IMG/VR virus record: IMGVR_UViG_3300028920_000032
Span: 94,330 to 158,329 of that record
Strand: one strand, 5' to 3'
Source of the DNA: a virus
Length of the DNA: 64,000 nucleotides
The notes under the pieces are model-generated. The model ran no database searches and was not told where the DNA came from. It worked only from the letters and a program-made list of their open reading frames with translations. Shown piece by piece: positions 53,911 through 62,799 of this stretch. The position numbers were made by a program, and so were the translations under genes. Every line of letters begins with the position of its first letter. The stretch's first letter is position 1.

Positions 53911-54282
53911 TTATCTTGTTAAATCGTTTGCCAATTTAGTAAATGGTATATATATAGCATTTGGTAAAATGCTCAACATGTTCTGCGCACCATAAAAATT
54001 CATAGTATGTAATATAACTTGTGCATCAGCTCTTTCTTTAGCTAAATATTTTGCAAATTGATAACCAGTATTTTCTTCATTTGAAGGAACATATATTCTA
54101 TGATCTAAATCATGATCGAGAAAATAAAAATCAAAAGGCCCTAATGTTTTATCAATATATACTGCATCATTTACTACATCTACAAGAGTTAAAACACAAT
54201 TGATTAGAATCTTTTTAAAAATTTTTATTCTTGCACTACTATCTTCAAGAATTAATATTTTTGACCCTTTTTCTATAGTCAT
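53911..54282 (-). CDS. Receiver-like domain protein (cREC, cyclic-phosphate type)
   Basis: 123 aa, a single response-regulator-like fold: ILILEDSSARIKIFKK, then FLDHDLDHR in place of the phosphoacceptor loop, TGYQFAKYL and VILHTMNFYGAQNM. This is the pattern of the cREC group, proposed to process cyclic phosphates and found with RNA-repair systems. No partner kinase. A link to RNA metabolism in this window is inference. Confidence 0.65.
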   Translation of the reverse strand: MTIEKGSKILILEDSSARIKIFKKILINCVLTLVDVVNDAVYIDKTLGPFDFYFLDHDLDHRIYVPSNEENTGYQFAKYLAKERADAQVILHTMNFYGAQNMLSILPNAIYIPFTKLANDLTR

Positions 54283-54551
54283 TTAGAGCTCCTCTTACGC
54301 TCAAAACCCAAAGATTCAATTGTTGATTTATATTCAAACAGCCTATCTTCCATAGATTGCGCTTTCTTATTTGCTATTTCAACTAAGTCTTTTATCTTAA
54401 AACAAATTTTATCAATATGGTCTTGTGCTTTTAATAATTGTTTGATAGTCATATTACATAATGCAAAATTTTTTATTTTATCAACATGATCTTCTATTTC
54501 ACCATGAAGAGTACAGATCAATTTGTCTTCATTAGTCTTTTTTCTAGGCAT
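54279..54551 (-). CDS. Hypothetical helical protein
   Basis: 90 aa, charged coiled-coil-like helices, two Cys and two His in the first 35 residues. No family recognised. Confidence 0.55.
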   Translation of the reverse strand: MPRKKTNEDKLICTLHGEIEDHVDKIKNFALCNMTIKQLLKAQDHIDKICFKIKDLVEIANKKAQSMEDRLFEYKSTIESLGFERKRSSK

Positions 54552-54553
54552 AT

Positions 54554-55186
54554 CTACTCCTCTAATTCAGCATCCCAATATATTTCTGATATGAAATATT
54601 TCCATGTCATATATTTTTTATGCTGAATGGTTACTTTAAATGCTGGGCTAATCTTTGGTTCAAATGGTTTTCTTATAAGTTTCATTCCAGCTTCTTCGGG
54701 AGTTCTATTAGCTTTTCTTGAATTACACTCTATACATGAACAAACTAAATTAGTCCAAGTATTTTTACCGCCTTTAGATTGTGGTGTTACATGTTCAATA
54801 TTAAGTTTAGAAGTTGAAAAATGTTTTCCGCAATATTGACAAATATTATTGTCTCTTGCGAAGATGTTTCGACGATTTCTTTTAACAGAACGAATTGGTA
54901 GTTTATCATAGTTAATAGCTCGAATAACTCTTGGTACAACAAATTTAAGATTTTGAGTATCTAATATAAAGTCATCAAATTGTCCTAACATCTCTAATTC
55001 TTTTTTAACTTCTGATAATTCTGCCCAAGAGTTAAAAGTATAGCTACAATATTGCCCTTCTTCAACAGATACAACTTCTGCTGTATGTTTAACAATCTTC
55101 TTAAGAGCTTTCTTAACAGGTATTACATTAATTGGTTGGTAATATTTGTTAAGTACTAGAACACTGTCAGCAAGAATACATTCCAT
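54554..55186 (-). CDS. HNH endonuclease
   Basis: 210 aa from the ATG at 55186, which follows AAAGGAGGAGAAG. HNH core NICQYCGKHF, LNIEHVTPQSKGG and LVCSCIECNSRKANR. The N-terminal half (VLVLNKYYQPINVIPVKKAL) is the usual lead of this bacterial HNH group. Possibly involved in DNA processing; it is not associated with an intron here. Confidence 0.85.
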   Translation of the reverse strand: MECILADSVLVLNKYYQPINVIPVKKALKKIVKHTAEVVSVEEGQYCSYTFNSWAELSEVKKELEMLGQFDDFILDTQNLKFVVPRVIRAINYDKLPIRSVKRNRRNIFARDNNICQYCGKHFSTSKLNIEHVTPQSKGGKNTWTNLVCSCIECNSRKANRTPEEAGMKLIRKPFEPKISPAFKVTIQHKKYMTWKYFISEIYWDAELEE

Positions 55187-55224
55187 ATACTTCTCCTCCT
55201 TTAATATAAAATAAGTATGCAATA

Positions 55225-55827
55225 TTATCTTTTAGAGAAGGGCTGCTGAATTATATGTTTTATGTTATTAAATTTTTCTTTTAGATATTTTGTTGTTTTA
55301 TCAATGTCTATATAGGAGAAAGCTGTTGTTCTGATTTCAACATCTAAATTATAAGCGAGAATATATCTCATTGTTTTTTCAAATCGATTTAAGTAATTTT
55401 CAACAGTTAAAGTTTTATGCCCTAATATAGTTTTCACATCGCCTTCAACTAATTTTAAATCTACAGAATATGCATCAACTAATTTATTTTTATTAATTGC
55501 TCTTATTACATCAGGCAGCATTCCATTTGTAAAAATTTTAACTTTAAATGTGGGATATCGTTTTTTTATAAATCTAAGATCTTCAATTAAATTACCACCC
55601 CAAATTGTCGGTTCTCCACCAATAATAACTATCGCTTGATGCATGTCATTTATATTTTTAAATAAAGCTACACGTAAATTATCTGTTATATTTTCATTTT
55701 TAGAAATCTCATTATAATTATAACAATCTTTACAATGTAGATTACAACCATGAACAAAAAGTACTACTGAATGATAAGGTTCATACTCCTGAAATGAATC
55801 TTTAATGACTGATACTATCGGTACCAT
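55225..55827 (-). CDS. nrdG: Anaerobic ribonucleotide reductase activating enzyme
   Basis: 200 aa. Radical SAM motif C28-x3-C32-x2-C35 in VHGCNLHCKDCYN, then IIGGEPTIWGG. It generates the glycyl radical in NrdD, whose gene overlaps immediately upstream by 26 nt. Activity requires anaerobic conditions. Confidence 0.9.
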   Translation of the reverse strand: MVPIVSVIKDSFQEYEPYHSVVLFVHGCNLHCKDCYNYNEISKNENITDNLRVALFKNINDMHQAIVIIGGEPTIWGGNLIEDLRFIKKRYPTFKVKIFTNGMLPDVIRAINKNKLVDAYSVDLKLVEGDVKTILGHKTLTVENYLNRFEKTMRYILAYNLDVEIRTTAFSYIDIDKTTKYLKEKFNNIKHIIQQPFSKR

Positions 55828-58800
55828 TTATCTCCCCTTGTATTTCTAAAGATCCATTTTTATAGAACACTCTAGATGAATATTCAATATCTCGTCTTGT
55901 AGAATTCCACGAATTTACTGGTGTTATAAAACCAACAACACGTGTATATTGTTGAACTATATTAGCTCCACAAATAGAACATTGGTCTTTTTTTCCAATC
56001 ACAAAATGTCTAGCTTTACATTCTGAATAAGCGTAATTAATTGCAAAATAAACTACATTCAAAGATTTTGCTGATATTATCAATCTTTTAAATTGCTCTG
56101 CACTTATTGGTTTCTCATCATCTACATTAATGTGTAAAATTGCTCCACCAGAAGTTAAACTATCAAATTTACCCTGAATTACAAATCTATCATATATTGA
56201 AACATTTTCTATTAAAGGTATATATTGATTAGAATAAAGCTCAAACTTTCTCTCTCGATCTAAGTAAGGTACATCAATTTCTTCATCAATATGATTTCTA
56301 GCTTTTAAGTTATAACCCAATATTTGATCTAAATCAGCTAGTCTTACAGCCATTGATTCACCAGGTATTTGTTCAATATTATATATATTTTTTTCTTCTT
56401 TTTCTTCTTCTTGCCACATTACAATTTTATTTTCAATTTTTTGCAGTACATTAAGTAAAACTTTTTGACCTTTATTAGTTTTTATATCTAAACCACGATT
56501 TTTTATATACTCATAACCACCAATAAATCCTATCGTAGAATATTGTCTAGATAAACGGATCCAATCTGTAGTATATAAAGGGAGAAATCCTCCTTCAATT
56601 CTATCTGTAATCAACCTACGATGGCTATATAAAATTTTATGTAATATTTCTAAATCTTTTTCTATTATATCAGAATCATCTCTTTCAAGTATAGCAAGTC
56701 TTGGTAAATTAAGTCCAGCAACGCGATGAGATCCTATAGATAACCCTCCTACTCCAAAAGAATTATGATATCCCGCATCGGCAACTTTTGAAAAGTCATT
56801 TTTAAGTCGACAACAACTTGAAAAAGAAGTTGGTTTATCTTGAAATATATTAGCCAAAGCTTTTTTGCTATTTATCTCAGCAGCCCAATCAACAAATTCA
56901 GGATCAATATAATTTCTATCTTTGTCAACAGATATTGCTATAGTCATTATAGGGAACGTAAACATCCCTTCTACAGAATTGATATCAGTATAATATTCAA
57001 AAAACAATTTACTTAAATTAAGTACACTATCAATATTTGGTCTAGTGAAATCTGGATATATATAGTCACCGAATAAAGATTTCATAAAACCACTATCCAT
57101 TACAGAAATATTAGTAAAAGCACTCTGTGAACCTCTAAATGGAAAATTCATTGAATATATAAAATTTTGAAATTGGTTTTTGATTCTTTCCCACACTTTA
57201 TATTCTTCACTATCTTTATTGTTTTTACCAATTCTCATAATAGTTGAATAATCTTCGCTAAACTCTTTTCTATAATACCAATCTAAAACTACGAAAAAAT
57301 CAGGATAAGAAGCAGCACCCATTATTTGATTTGAAATATAAGCAGTAGTTTGTATTATTAAAGCTATAAAAGAATCAGATCTTTTTGGTGCACTAATATT
57401 CATATTACCACTAAAGAAATCCATACCTTTTGTTATTAAATTTCTTAGATCAAAAGCATAGCAATTATGTTGAATCATACCACCAGAATAAAATGTATTT
57501 GTTTCAGTTGTAATATCATACACATATTCTAATACATTATTTCCATAATTATTTATTTTGCTCTTAGAATCAATTTTAAAAATTTTACATACTTTATTTG
57601 ATCTTAAAATAGACGCCATTTTTGTTTTTATGTTAAAGTTAGTAATCTTATGCTTAACTTTCTCTGAATAGTTAGCAAAATCAATAGTTGGATTAAAACT
57701 TATGCCAAATAAGAAGTTAAAATTTTTATTATTACAAAGCCTTTTATGTGATTCAATTCCTATTGAAGTTAATACTTCACTAAGCTGTGTAATTAGAGCA
57801 TATGCTTTCATTCTTATGTCAACTATCCTACTATGATTTGTTGTCCCATCACTATCAATAAGACCGGAGATTAAAGCCACCTTGCTTTCTTTTTTCCAAT
57901 TTAATATATTACTTGGCAATTTCTTTAAAAATGAGTTATCTATTTCATTTAAATCAAAATATTCTTTAAGTAAAAGATTTAATTTTAGCGAAGAAAAATA
58001 TAACATATCTCTATTTCTTCTTATATTAAAACGTAGCTTAGGGAAAAACTTTTTAAGTTTGCAAAATATTTTTGTTTCTTCAATATTTTTTTGATATATA
58101 GATATTTTGTTTGATTGTCTTGAAATATTAATACATGTATCATCTTTTTCAAATTTGCTATTATAAAATTTATGTCTTGATATACTACCATCACCAAGTA
58201 AAAAACCTACTATATAAGCTAAATCTTCTGGTACATTAATACTTTCTTTAAATTTAAAATTGAGTTTTTCCTCTTTTATCCTATCTCCAATATTTAAGTT
58301 ATGAGCAACAATTTGTGTACCATTTTCTGATATTATAGGATGATTATCTGTAACTAAACTAAAGTTTCCATTCTCTGTTTGATAAAAAATTAAACCCCTA
58401 TCATTTTTGTGTCTTAAAACAGCTGTTAATGAGACCCATTGCATGTTTTGATCTAAAATTTTTATATTTTGTTTTTCTTCCACATTTTGCAAAAATACAT
58501 CTTGTTTAAACGTCTTAAGTTTTCTACCATTTAGCTTAAACCCCACTTGATTTAAACTAACATCTTTGTATATATTAGTTAAATCTATAGTTTCTCTATC
58601 ATTTAATATTTCCTTATGCTCTGAAAATAAATTGAATAACTGTTTCATTGTTAAATATTTTATTTTACCATTAATCTTGACAATAATTGGTGTCTCTTGA
58701 TAGTATGAGTAAGGCATTGAAAAATTTGTTAGATCGTTTATAAATATTTCCCCACTGATAACTTTCTCTAACACTTCTTGTGCATCTTCCAATGAAAATA

Positions 58801-59104
58801 TTTTTTTTACATACTTATAAAGTAAATAAAGTGAGTTTAATTTCATTAGCGCTTTATTATTTTCATAATTATATTGTGAAATATTTTTTTCTTTAACATT
58901 AGCATTACTGTCAACACTAAGATCAGCAACATTACTACTTTTTTCAAAAAAATTTCTAGAAAATTGTACAAGATCCATATGTCTATTCGCAATTCCTTGA
59001 ATTTCAAATACACTCTCACCGTATTTTTTATATAACTCAGTCATAAAATCTACAAAATCATTCGGATAACTTTGTTTAATATACCAACCTTTAGAACGCT
59101 CCAT
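55802..59104 (-). CDS. nrdD: Anaerobic ribonucleoside-triphosphate reductase with intein
   Basis: 1100 aa before splicing, about 685 after. N-extein 1-132, intein 133-547, C-extein 548-1100. The C-extein contains the reductase core (CYAFDLRNLITKG, FSSCCRLKNDF), a C-terminal zinc CSICG and the glycyl-radical region RVVGFITPVNSW. It reduces NTPs to dNTPs with formate under anoxia. The precursor must splice to restore MPY-CYAFDL at a conserved core site. Confidence 0.9.
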   Translation of the reverse strand: MERSKGWYIKQSYPNDFVDFMTELYKKYGESVFEIQGIANRHMDLVQFSRNFFEKSSNVADLSVDSNANVKEKNISQYNYENNKALMKLNSLYLLYKYVKKIFSLEDAQEVLEKVISGEIFINDLTNFSMPYSYYQETPIIVKINGKIKYLTMKQLFNLFSEHKEILNDRETIDLTNIYKDVSLNQVGFKLNGRKLKTFKQDVFLQNVEEKQNIKILDQNMQWVSLTAVLRHKNDRGLIFYQTENGNFSLVTDNHPIISENGTQIVAHNLNIGDRIKEEKLNFKFKESINVPEDLAYIVGFLLGDGSISRHKFYNSKFEKDDTCINISRQSNKISIYQKNIEETKIFCKLKKFFPKLRFNIRRNRDMLYFSSLKLNLLLKEYFDLNEIDNSFLKKLPSNILNWKKESKVALISGLIDSDGTTNHSRIVDIRMKAYALITQLSEVLTSIGIESHKRLCNNKNFNFLFGISFNPTIDFANYSEKVKHKITNFNIKTKMASILRSNKVCKIFKIDSKSKINNYGNNVLEYVYDITTETNTFYSGGMIQHNCYAFDLRNLITKGMDFFSGNMNISAPKRSDSFIALIIQTTAYISNQIMGAASYPDFFVVLDWYYRKEFSEDYSTIMRIGKNNKDSEEYKVWERIKNQFQNFIYSMNFPFRGSQSAFTNISVMDSGFMKSLFGDYIYPDFTRPNIDSVLNLSKLFFEYYTDINSVEGMFTFPIMTIAISVDKDRNYIDPEFVDWAAEINSKKALANIFQDKPTSFSSCCRLKNDFSKVADAGYHNSFGVGGLSIGSHRVAGLNLPRLAILERDDSDIIEKDLEILHKILYSHRRLITDRIEGGFLPLYTTDWIRLSRQYSTIGFIGGYEYIKNRGLDIKTNKGQKVLLNVLQKIENKIVMWQEEEKEEKNIYNIEQIPGESMAVRLADLDQILGYNLKARNHIDEEIDVPYLDRERKFELYSNQYIPLIENVSIYDRFVIQGKFDSLTSGGAILHINVDDEKPISAEQFKRLIISAKSLNVVYFAINYAYSECKARHFVIGKKDQCSICGANIVQQYTRVVGFITPVNSWNSTRRDIEYSSRVFYKNGSLEIQGEINGTDSISH
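57464..58708 (-). mobile_element. Intein in NrdD (415 residues, LAGLIDADG type)
   Basis: Begins at S133 (SYYQETPIIVK, block A) and ends GGMIQHN (547) with Cys+1. Block B is TDNHPII. Two dodecapeptide motifs, AYIVGFLLGDGS and VALISGLIDSDG, mark a homing endonuclease that looks intact. Ser instead of Cys as residue 1 is a less common but known variant. Confidence 0.9.
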
Positions 59105-59167
59105 TTAAGAGTCCTCCATTTTATTATGTACTTTTAAGATAAGAAAAGATATTTTTATTACACTATA

Positions 59168-59214
59168 AAGGGATTGTGCCATTACATATAATTATGTGTA
59201 TAGTACAATCCCTT
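59168..59214. terminator. Hairpin between nrdD and the upstream genes
   Basis: AAGGGATTGT/ACAATCCCTT, 10 bp, with AT-rich inner pairing. On the minus strand TTTATAG follows. It may end transcription from 59.3-61 kb before nrdD. Confidence 0.5.
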
Positions 59215-59304
59215 CATTACCTCTTTATCTTTCTTTTCAAAATAATAATTTCAAGTCGGTTGATAGAGAAAATTGTTTTTTTTAAGATGTGTCAAAATGA
59301 GAGA

Positions 59305-59493
59305 TTACATTTTCGGTTCTTCTAAAGTGAGAATTCCAGGCCCAAATATAGTTATTTTTTTTGGAGATTGACCATCTGAATTATTTATATAAAATATTTT
59401 CTTTTCTTGTGTTATTGAATAAGCTTGAATAGATGGTGCTTCTACTTTCCATATCTCTTCACCAGTCGTTGAGAAAAATCTTAATATGTGCAT
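59305..59493 (-). CDS. Small hypothetical protein
   Basis: 62 aa. Ends ITIFGPGILTLEEP, similar to ISGPGLIIDD in the 50250 protein, suggesting a small related beta fold. Two nt from the membrane gene upstream. Confidence 0.55.
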   Translation of the reverse strand: MHILRFFSTTGEEIWKVEAPSIQAYSITQEKKIFYINNSDGQSPKKITIFGPGILTLEEPKM

Positions 59494-59494
59494 T

Positions 59495-59698
59495 TTATTT
59501 TTCCTTTCTTACTTTAAATAATCGTTGCCAAAAAAATGTTGTAAGAGCTATTATAGCACTTAAGCTTACAAATATTAAAGTAAACAATTCATTTGTTATT
59601 TTTAATATATAAATTATACTAGCAACATAAACAGTACTTGATGCTACTATTCCAAAACTGAGTAAAAAACATTTAAAAAAAATTTTCATTTTCTTCAT
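59495..59698 (-). CDS. Small two-span membrane protein
   Basis: 67 aa with two hydrophobic helices (about 9-30 and 37-56) and basic ends. Not recognised. Confidence 0.55.
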   Translation of the reverse strand: MKKMKIFFKCFLLSFGIVASSTVYVASIIYILKITNELFTLIFVSLSAIIALTTFFWQRLFKVRKEK

Positions 59699-59718
59699 AA
59701 AATTCTTTCATCCTTTCT

Positions 59719-59902
59719 CTATGTTTCTTCGATGATTTTTTTATAGAATTTAATTATCTCAATAAATGTTTCAAGTTCCATTACTTCAATCAAACTATCA
59801 AAGCACATATTCAATTGACAAAAGTTGTTTAAACACCAATTGAACAAAGCATTATTCTTTGAATGTATTATATAATGCTATTTTTAGTTTTTTCCAATTC
59901 AT
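59719..59902 (-). pseudogene. Small gene downstream of the ligase, apparently frameshifted
   Basis: An ATG directly after the ligase stop gives MNWKKLKIALYNTFKE and stops. Another frame continues SKNNALFNWCLNNFC... FIEIIKFYKKIIEET to 59719. One base removed near 59865 would join them into about 60 residues. Confidence 0.4.
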
Positions 59903-61222
59903 TTAACAATCTCTCTTTCCACTATAGACATGTTTAACAGTTGGGAATCTAAGCGATATAGTTCCTTGCTTGTTAGTTGTTTCTTCAAAATAACATACTG
60001 TAACTGTTTTTCCTACAATCTTTGATGGATTTTTATAACATTCTTGACGAAAGTCCATTGAAAAACCGCTTCCTACTGAAACTTCATAACCTTTATGTTT
60101 GATAGTTATTGCTGATAGCATTTCTTCTTCAACTTCTACTCCATCTTTAATAAACCTTATTGATCCCATTGTGGCATCTATCACTTTATATTCAGCATCT
60201 ATGAATTTCTTTACTTTAAGCATATCTTTCGTTCTCTTACCTTCATATATAACATCTTTTCTTATAATTAAACCTTCCCAACCTCCTTCTGCCGCTTCTT
60301 CTTGTAAATTAGTAAAATGACTCATATCTTTAATTAAAGTAAATTTAACAGGATCCAAAATCTTGCCATCAAATTCTTTTCGTAATTTATATTCTTCAAG
60401 AATTTTAATCCTTTTACTTAATGTTCTAGAGGTTGTATCCCCATTAAAATCACTATATTTAATAATATCAAAAATCTTATATTTTGGGTTGTCCACTGTA
60501 AAATCTTTTCGACGAATAAGTTTAATCATTGCAGTAAAATTTTCATCTCCATTTTTGTCTACAATGCACATTTCCCCATCTAAAACTATACCATCGACTT
60601 GATTGGCAATTTTCATAAGTTGTTTACATTTAAGAATAGCTTCTTTAACTTTTGCTAGTGTCAAAAATTCTTTTCCTTTTCTAGAATAGAAATGTATCTC
60701 ATTATCTTTAATAATAGAAATAACTCTAACTCCATCAAGCTTACGACTAGAATACCAACTTTCTTTATCAAATTTAATTTTGCCTTCATAATCAGAATAT
60801 TTGTGAGCAAGAGCTACTTCAAAACTTGGTACTAAATTTTTAAAAACTTTATTTATAAGTTTAGCATCAGCTCTAGTTTTAAGGTTTCTATCTAAAATGA
60901 GATATATAATTTCTTTATGTTCAGGGTGTAGTTTAATAAACCCTTTAACAAAAGCAATTGCCGCATGGCCTGTAATTTCTCTCTTGTCTAATTTATCAAG
61001 TACTTGATAAATTGTAGTTAGCGAATCAATATCTGTTGGAACTATAAAATTGCTTTTCTTGATATTTGCAGATGATATATTATAAACTTTAAATGGATTA
61101 TAAGTCCATTTTAGTATTTCTTTACATTCTGGATGTTTGGCTAAAATTTCTTTTTTGTCATTTGAACTATTAGTAGTATTTAATTCTTTAATTAAAACTT
61201 CTAGTTGTTTTAGCTCCTTCAT
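59903..61222 (-). CDS. ATP-dependent DNA ligase
   Basis: 439 aa. Motif I SSRKLDGVRV (K161 is the adenylated lysine), motif III-type VLDGEMCIV, motif IV EGLIIRKD, motif V LKVKKF, then an OB-fold region with VGSGFSMDFR. Preceded by an about 130-residue N-terminal helical domain. It seals nicks during phage replication or repair. Promoter element and AAGGAGGAG site upstream. Confidence 0.9.
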   Translation of the reverse strand: MKELKQLEVLIKELNTTNSSNDKKEILAKHPECKEILKWTYNPFKVYNISSANIKKSNFIVPTDIDSLTTIYQVLDKLDKREITGHAAIAFVKGFIKLHPEHKEIIYLILDRNLKTRADAKLINKVFKNLVPSFEVALAHKYSDYEGKIKFDKESWYSSRKLDGVRVISIIKDNEIHFYSRKGKEFLTLAKVKEAILKCKQLMKIANQVDGIVLDGEMCIVDKNGDENFTAMIKLIRRKDFTVDNPKYKIFDIIKYSDFNGDTTSRTLSKRIKILEEYKLRKEFDGKILDPVKFTLIKDMSHFTNLQEEAAEGGWEGLIIRKDVIYEGKRTKDMLKVKKFIDAEYKVIDATMGSIRFIKDGVEVEEEMLSAITIKHKGYEVSVGSGFSMDFRQECYKNPSKIVGKTVTVCYFEETTNKQGTISLRFPTVKHVYSGKRDC

Positions 61223-61240
61223 ATCTCCTCCTTATACCTA

Positions 61241-61259
61241 ATTATAGCTCAGGGTCGAA
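61241..61259 (-). promoter_or_regulatory. Candidate phage promoter upstream of DNA ligase
   Basis: TTCGAC-N7-TATAAT on the minus strand, 19 nt upstream of the ligase ATG. Confidence 0.7.
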
Positions 61260-61278
61260 ACTTTATTAAATTAATCTA

Positions 61279-61515
61279 TCAATCGTTGATAAATTGAATC
61301 ATTCTTATTGTATTTAAAAATGATAATAAAAATGATATTGTTGATAATATAATTTTAATAGAAAGATATGGTACAAAAAATAAAGTTAAAATTCCAGATG
61401 TTATTAAAACAACAACATATAAAGCTTGTAAAAATACTTTAACCCAAAACAAAAAGCCATAATCATCCTCATCCCATTGAAAAATTTGATATATAAATTC
61501 ATATATTATATTCAT
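61279..61515 (-). CDS. Small membrane protein
   Basis: 78 aa with two hydrophobic segments (VKVFLQALYVVVLITSGIL and LSIKIILSTISFLLSFL). It has its own promoter element and AGGAGGAGG site. Confidence 0.6.
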   Translation of the reverse strand: MNIIYEFIYQIFQWDEDDYGFLFWVKVFLQALYVVVLITSGILTLFFVPYLSIKIILSTISFLLSFLNTIRMIQFIND

Positions 61516-61536
61516 AGTACCTCCTCCTTATACCTA

Positions 61537-61555
61537 ATTATATCTCAGTGTCGAA
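61537..61555 (-). promoter_or_regulatory. Candidate phage promoter upstream of a membrane protein gene
   Basis: TTCGAC-N7-TATAAT on the minus strand, 22 nt upstream of the ATG at 61515. About 18 bases around the -10 and leader are nearly identical to those of the ligase promoter. Confidence 0.7.
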
Positions 61556-61632
61556 GCTTTAAACAAAGAGTGATAATGCAACAATTATTACTGTATTAAT
61601 TATTAATGTCTTTAAAATTATGGTATACCATA

Positions 61633-61875
61633 TTAATCACTCCATTTCCATGATTCAAGATTAGCAAGCTTTGTTGGAATTCCAAAAGTTTTTAATTTTT
61701 CTCTAATACCAATTCTTAATTGATCAGATACATTACTATAATCATCATCAGAAAAATATTTCTCAATAAAATAATATAAACGATTAATTTGATCAGAAGT
61801 TAAATTAATATAATGTTTATATTCCAATCTCATTGAAATCATATTAACTATATATTTAGCATGTGGTTTCTTCAT
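61633..61875 (-). CDS. Hypothetical protein
   Basis: 80 aa, helical, no recognised domain; ATGA overlap with the exported protein gene upstream. Confidence 0.55.
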   Translation of the reverse strand: MKKPHAKYIVNMISMRLEYKHYINLTSDQINRLYYFIEKYFSDDDYSNVSDQLRIGIREKLKTFGIPTKLANLESWKWSD

Positions 61876-62657
61876 AATATAATTCCTAAATTATTTAATT
61901 TAATATAAAAATATACTTGTGAAATATTTGCTTTTATATTATTTTCATAAGCAAATCTATCATATACACTATATTCTATTCCAAACTTAGTATACTGGTT
62001 TAAATTATATTCTACAGTTGAAATACGATTTATTAAATTAAATAAAGATTGGTATTGCAGTTCTAATATAATATTAATATATTTACTAATATGTTTTAAG
62101 TTAATTGATGCTAAAAAATATTGTTTAGTTGTTGGAAATTCCTGATTGATAATAAAACATGAATTATAAAAATACTCGAATTGTAAACCTATCTTCAGAT
62201 TTTTATCTACTTGAAAAAAGTTCTCTATTACTATTGAATTATTACTTCCTTCAAAATATATCATTAAATCTTCTATATATGTTGTATTAGTATATGATTC
62301 TGCAATAACATAATTATAACATACTATAGGATGAATACACACATGCTTATAATATATAAATAAATCTATTAATGATGTTGAAAATTTTATACCTAATGAT
62401 AAAGGGAAAAACATATTTTTTGGATTATAATGAAATATTTCTCTCTGGTTAAAAAAACAGCCTATTCCTCCAGAAATATATAAACAATATAAATCATACT
62501 CAAAAGAAAAAGTAGACAACAACTGTTGTTCATTTGCGATATAATTATAATTTTTTAATTGATTAGCTAGGTAACCAAGCTGAAAATCAAAATTTATATC
62601 AGCAATACATAAAGTAGTAATAGTAATAAATATCAATAAAATTATTGTCTTCTTCAT
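61872..62657 (-). CDS. Exported beta-rich protein, possible outer-membrane barrel
   Basis: 261 aa with a signal peptide (TIILLIFITITTLCIA). The body alternates aromatic and polar residues (FEYDLYCLYISGGIGCFF, FGIEYSVYDRF, SQVYFYIKLNN), typical of outer-membrane beta-barrels. No family recognised. A phage-encoded surface protein could block receptors. Confidence 0.6.
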   Translation of the reverse strand: MKKTIILLIFITITTLCIADINFDFQLGYLANQLKNYNYIANEQQLLSTFSFEYDLYCLYISGGIGCFFNQREIFHYNPKNMFFPLSLGIKFSTSLIDLFIYYKHVCIHPIVCYNYVIAESYTNTTYIEDLMIYFEGSNNSIVIENFFQVDKNLKIGLQFEYFYNSCFIINQEFPTTKQYFLASINLKHISKYINIILELQYQSLFNLINRISTVEYNLNQYTKFGIEYSVYDRFAYENNIKANISQVYFYIKLNNLGIIL

Positions 62658-62737
62658 TCTTCCCCCTTTAAAGTGCTTATAAGCATTAATAATCTTATAT
62701 AGTGTTATTTATATATGTTATTTATAGGCGGTAAATT

Positions 62738-62793
62738 TTCGGGTACCCTACCCGAATTTTGCGGGTACCCTACCCGAATTTTGCGGGTACGCG
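62738..62793. repeat. Tandem 22-bp palindromic repeats
   Basis: CGGGTACCCTACCCG followed by AATTTTG, repeated at 62740 and 62762 with a partial third copy at 62784. Each unit is itself a hairpin and the tract is far more GC-rich than its surroundings. It lies just after the stop of the 62800 gene; possible terminator cluster or protein-binding iterons. Confidence 0.7.
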
Positions 62794-62799
62794 GATCTC

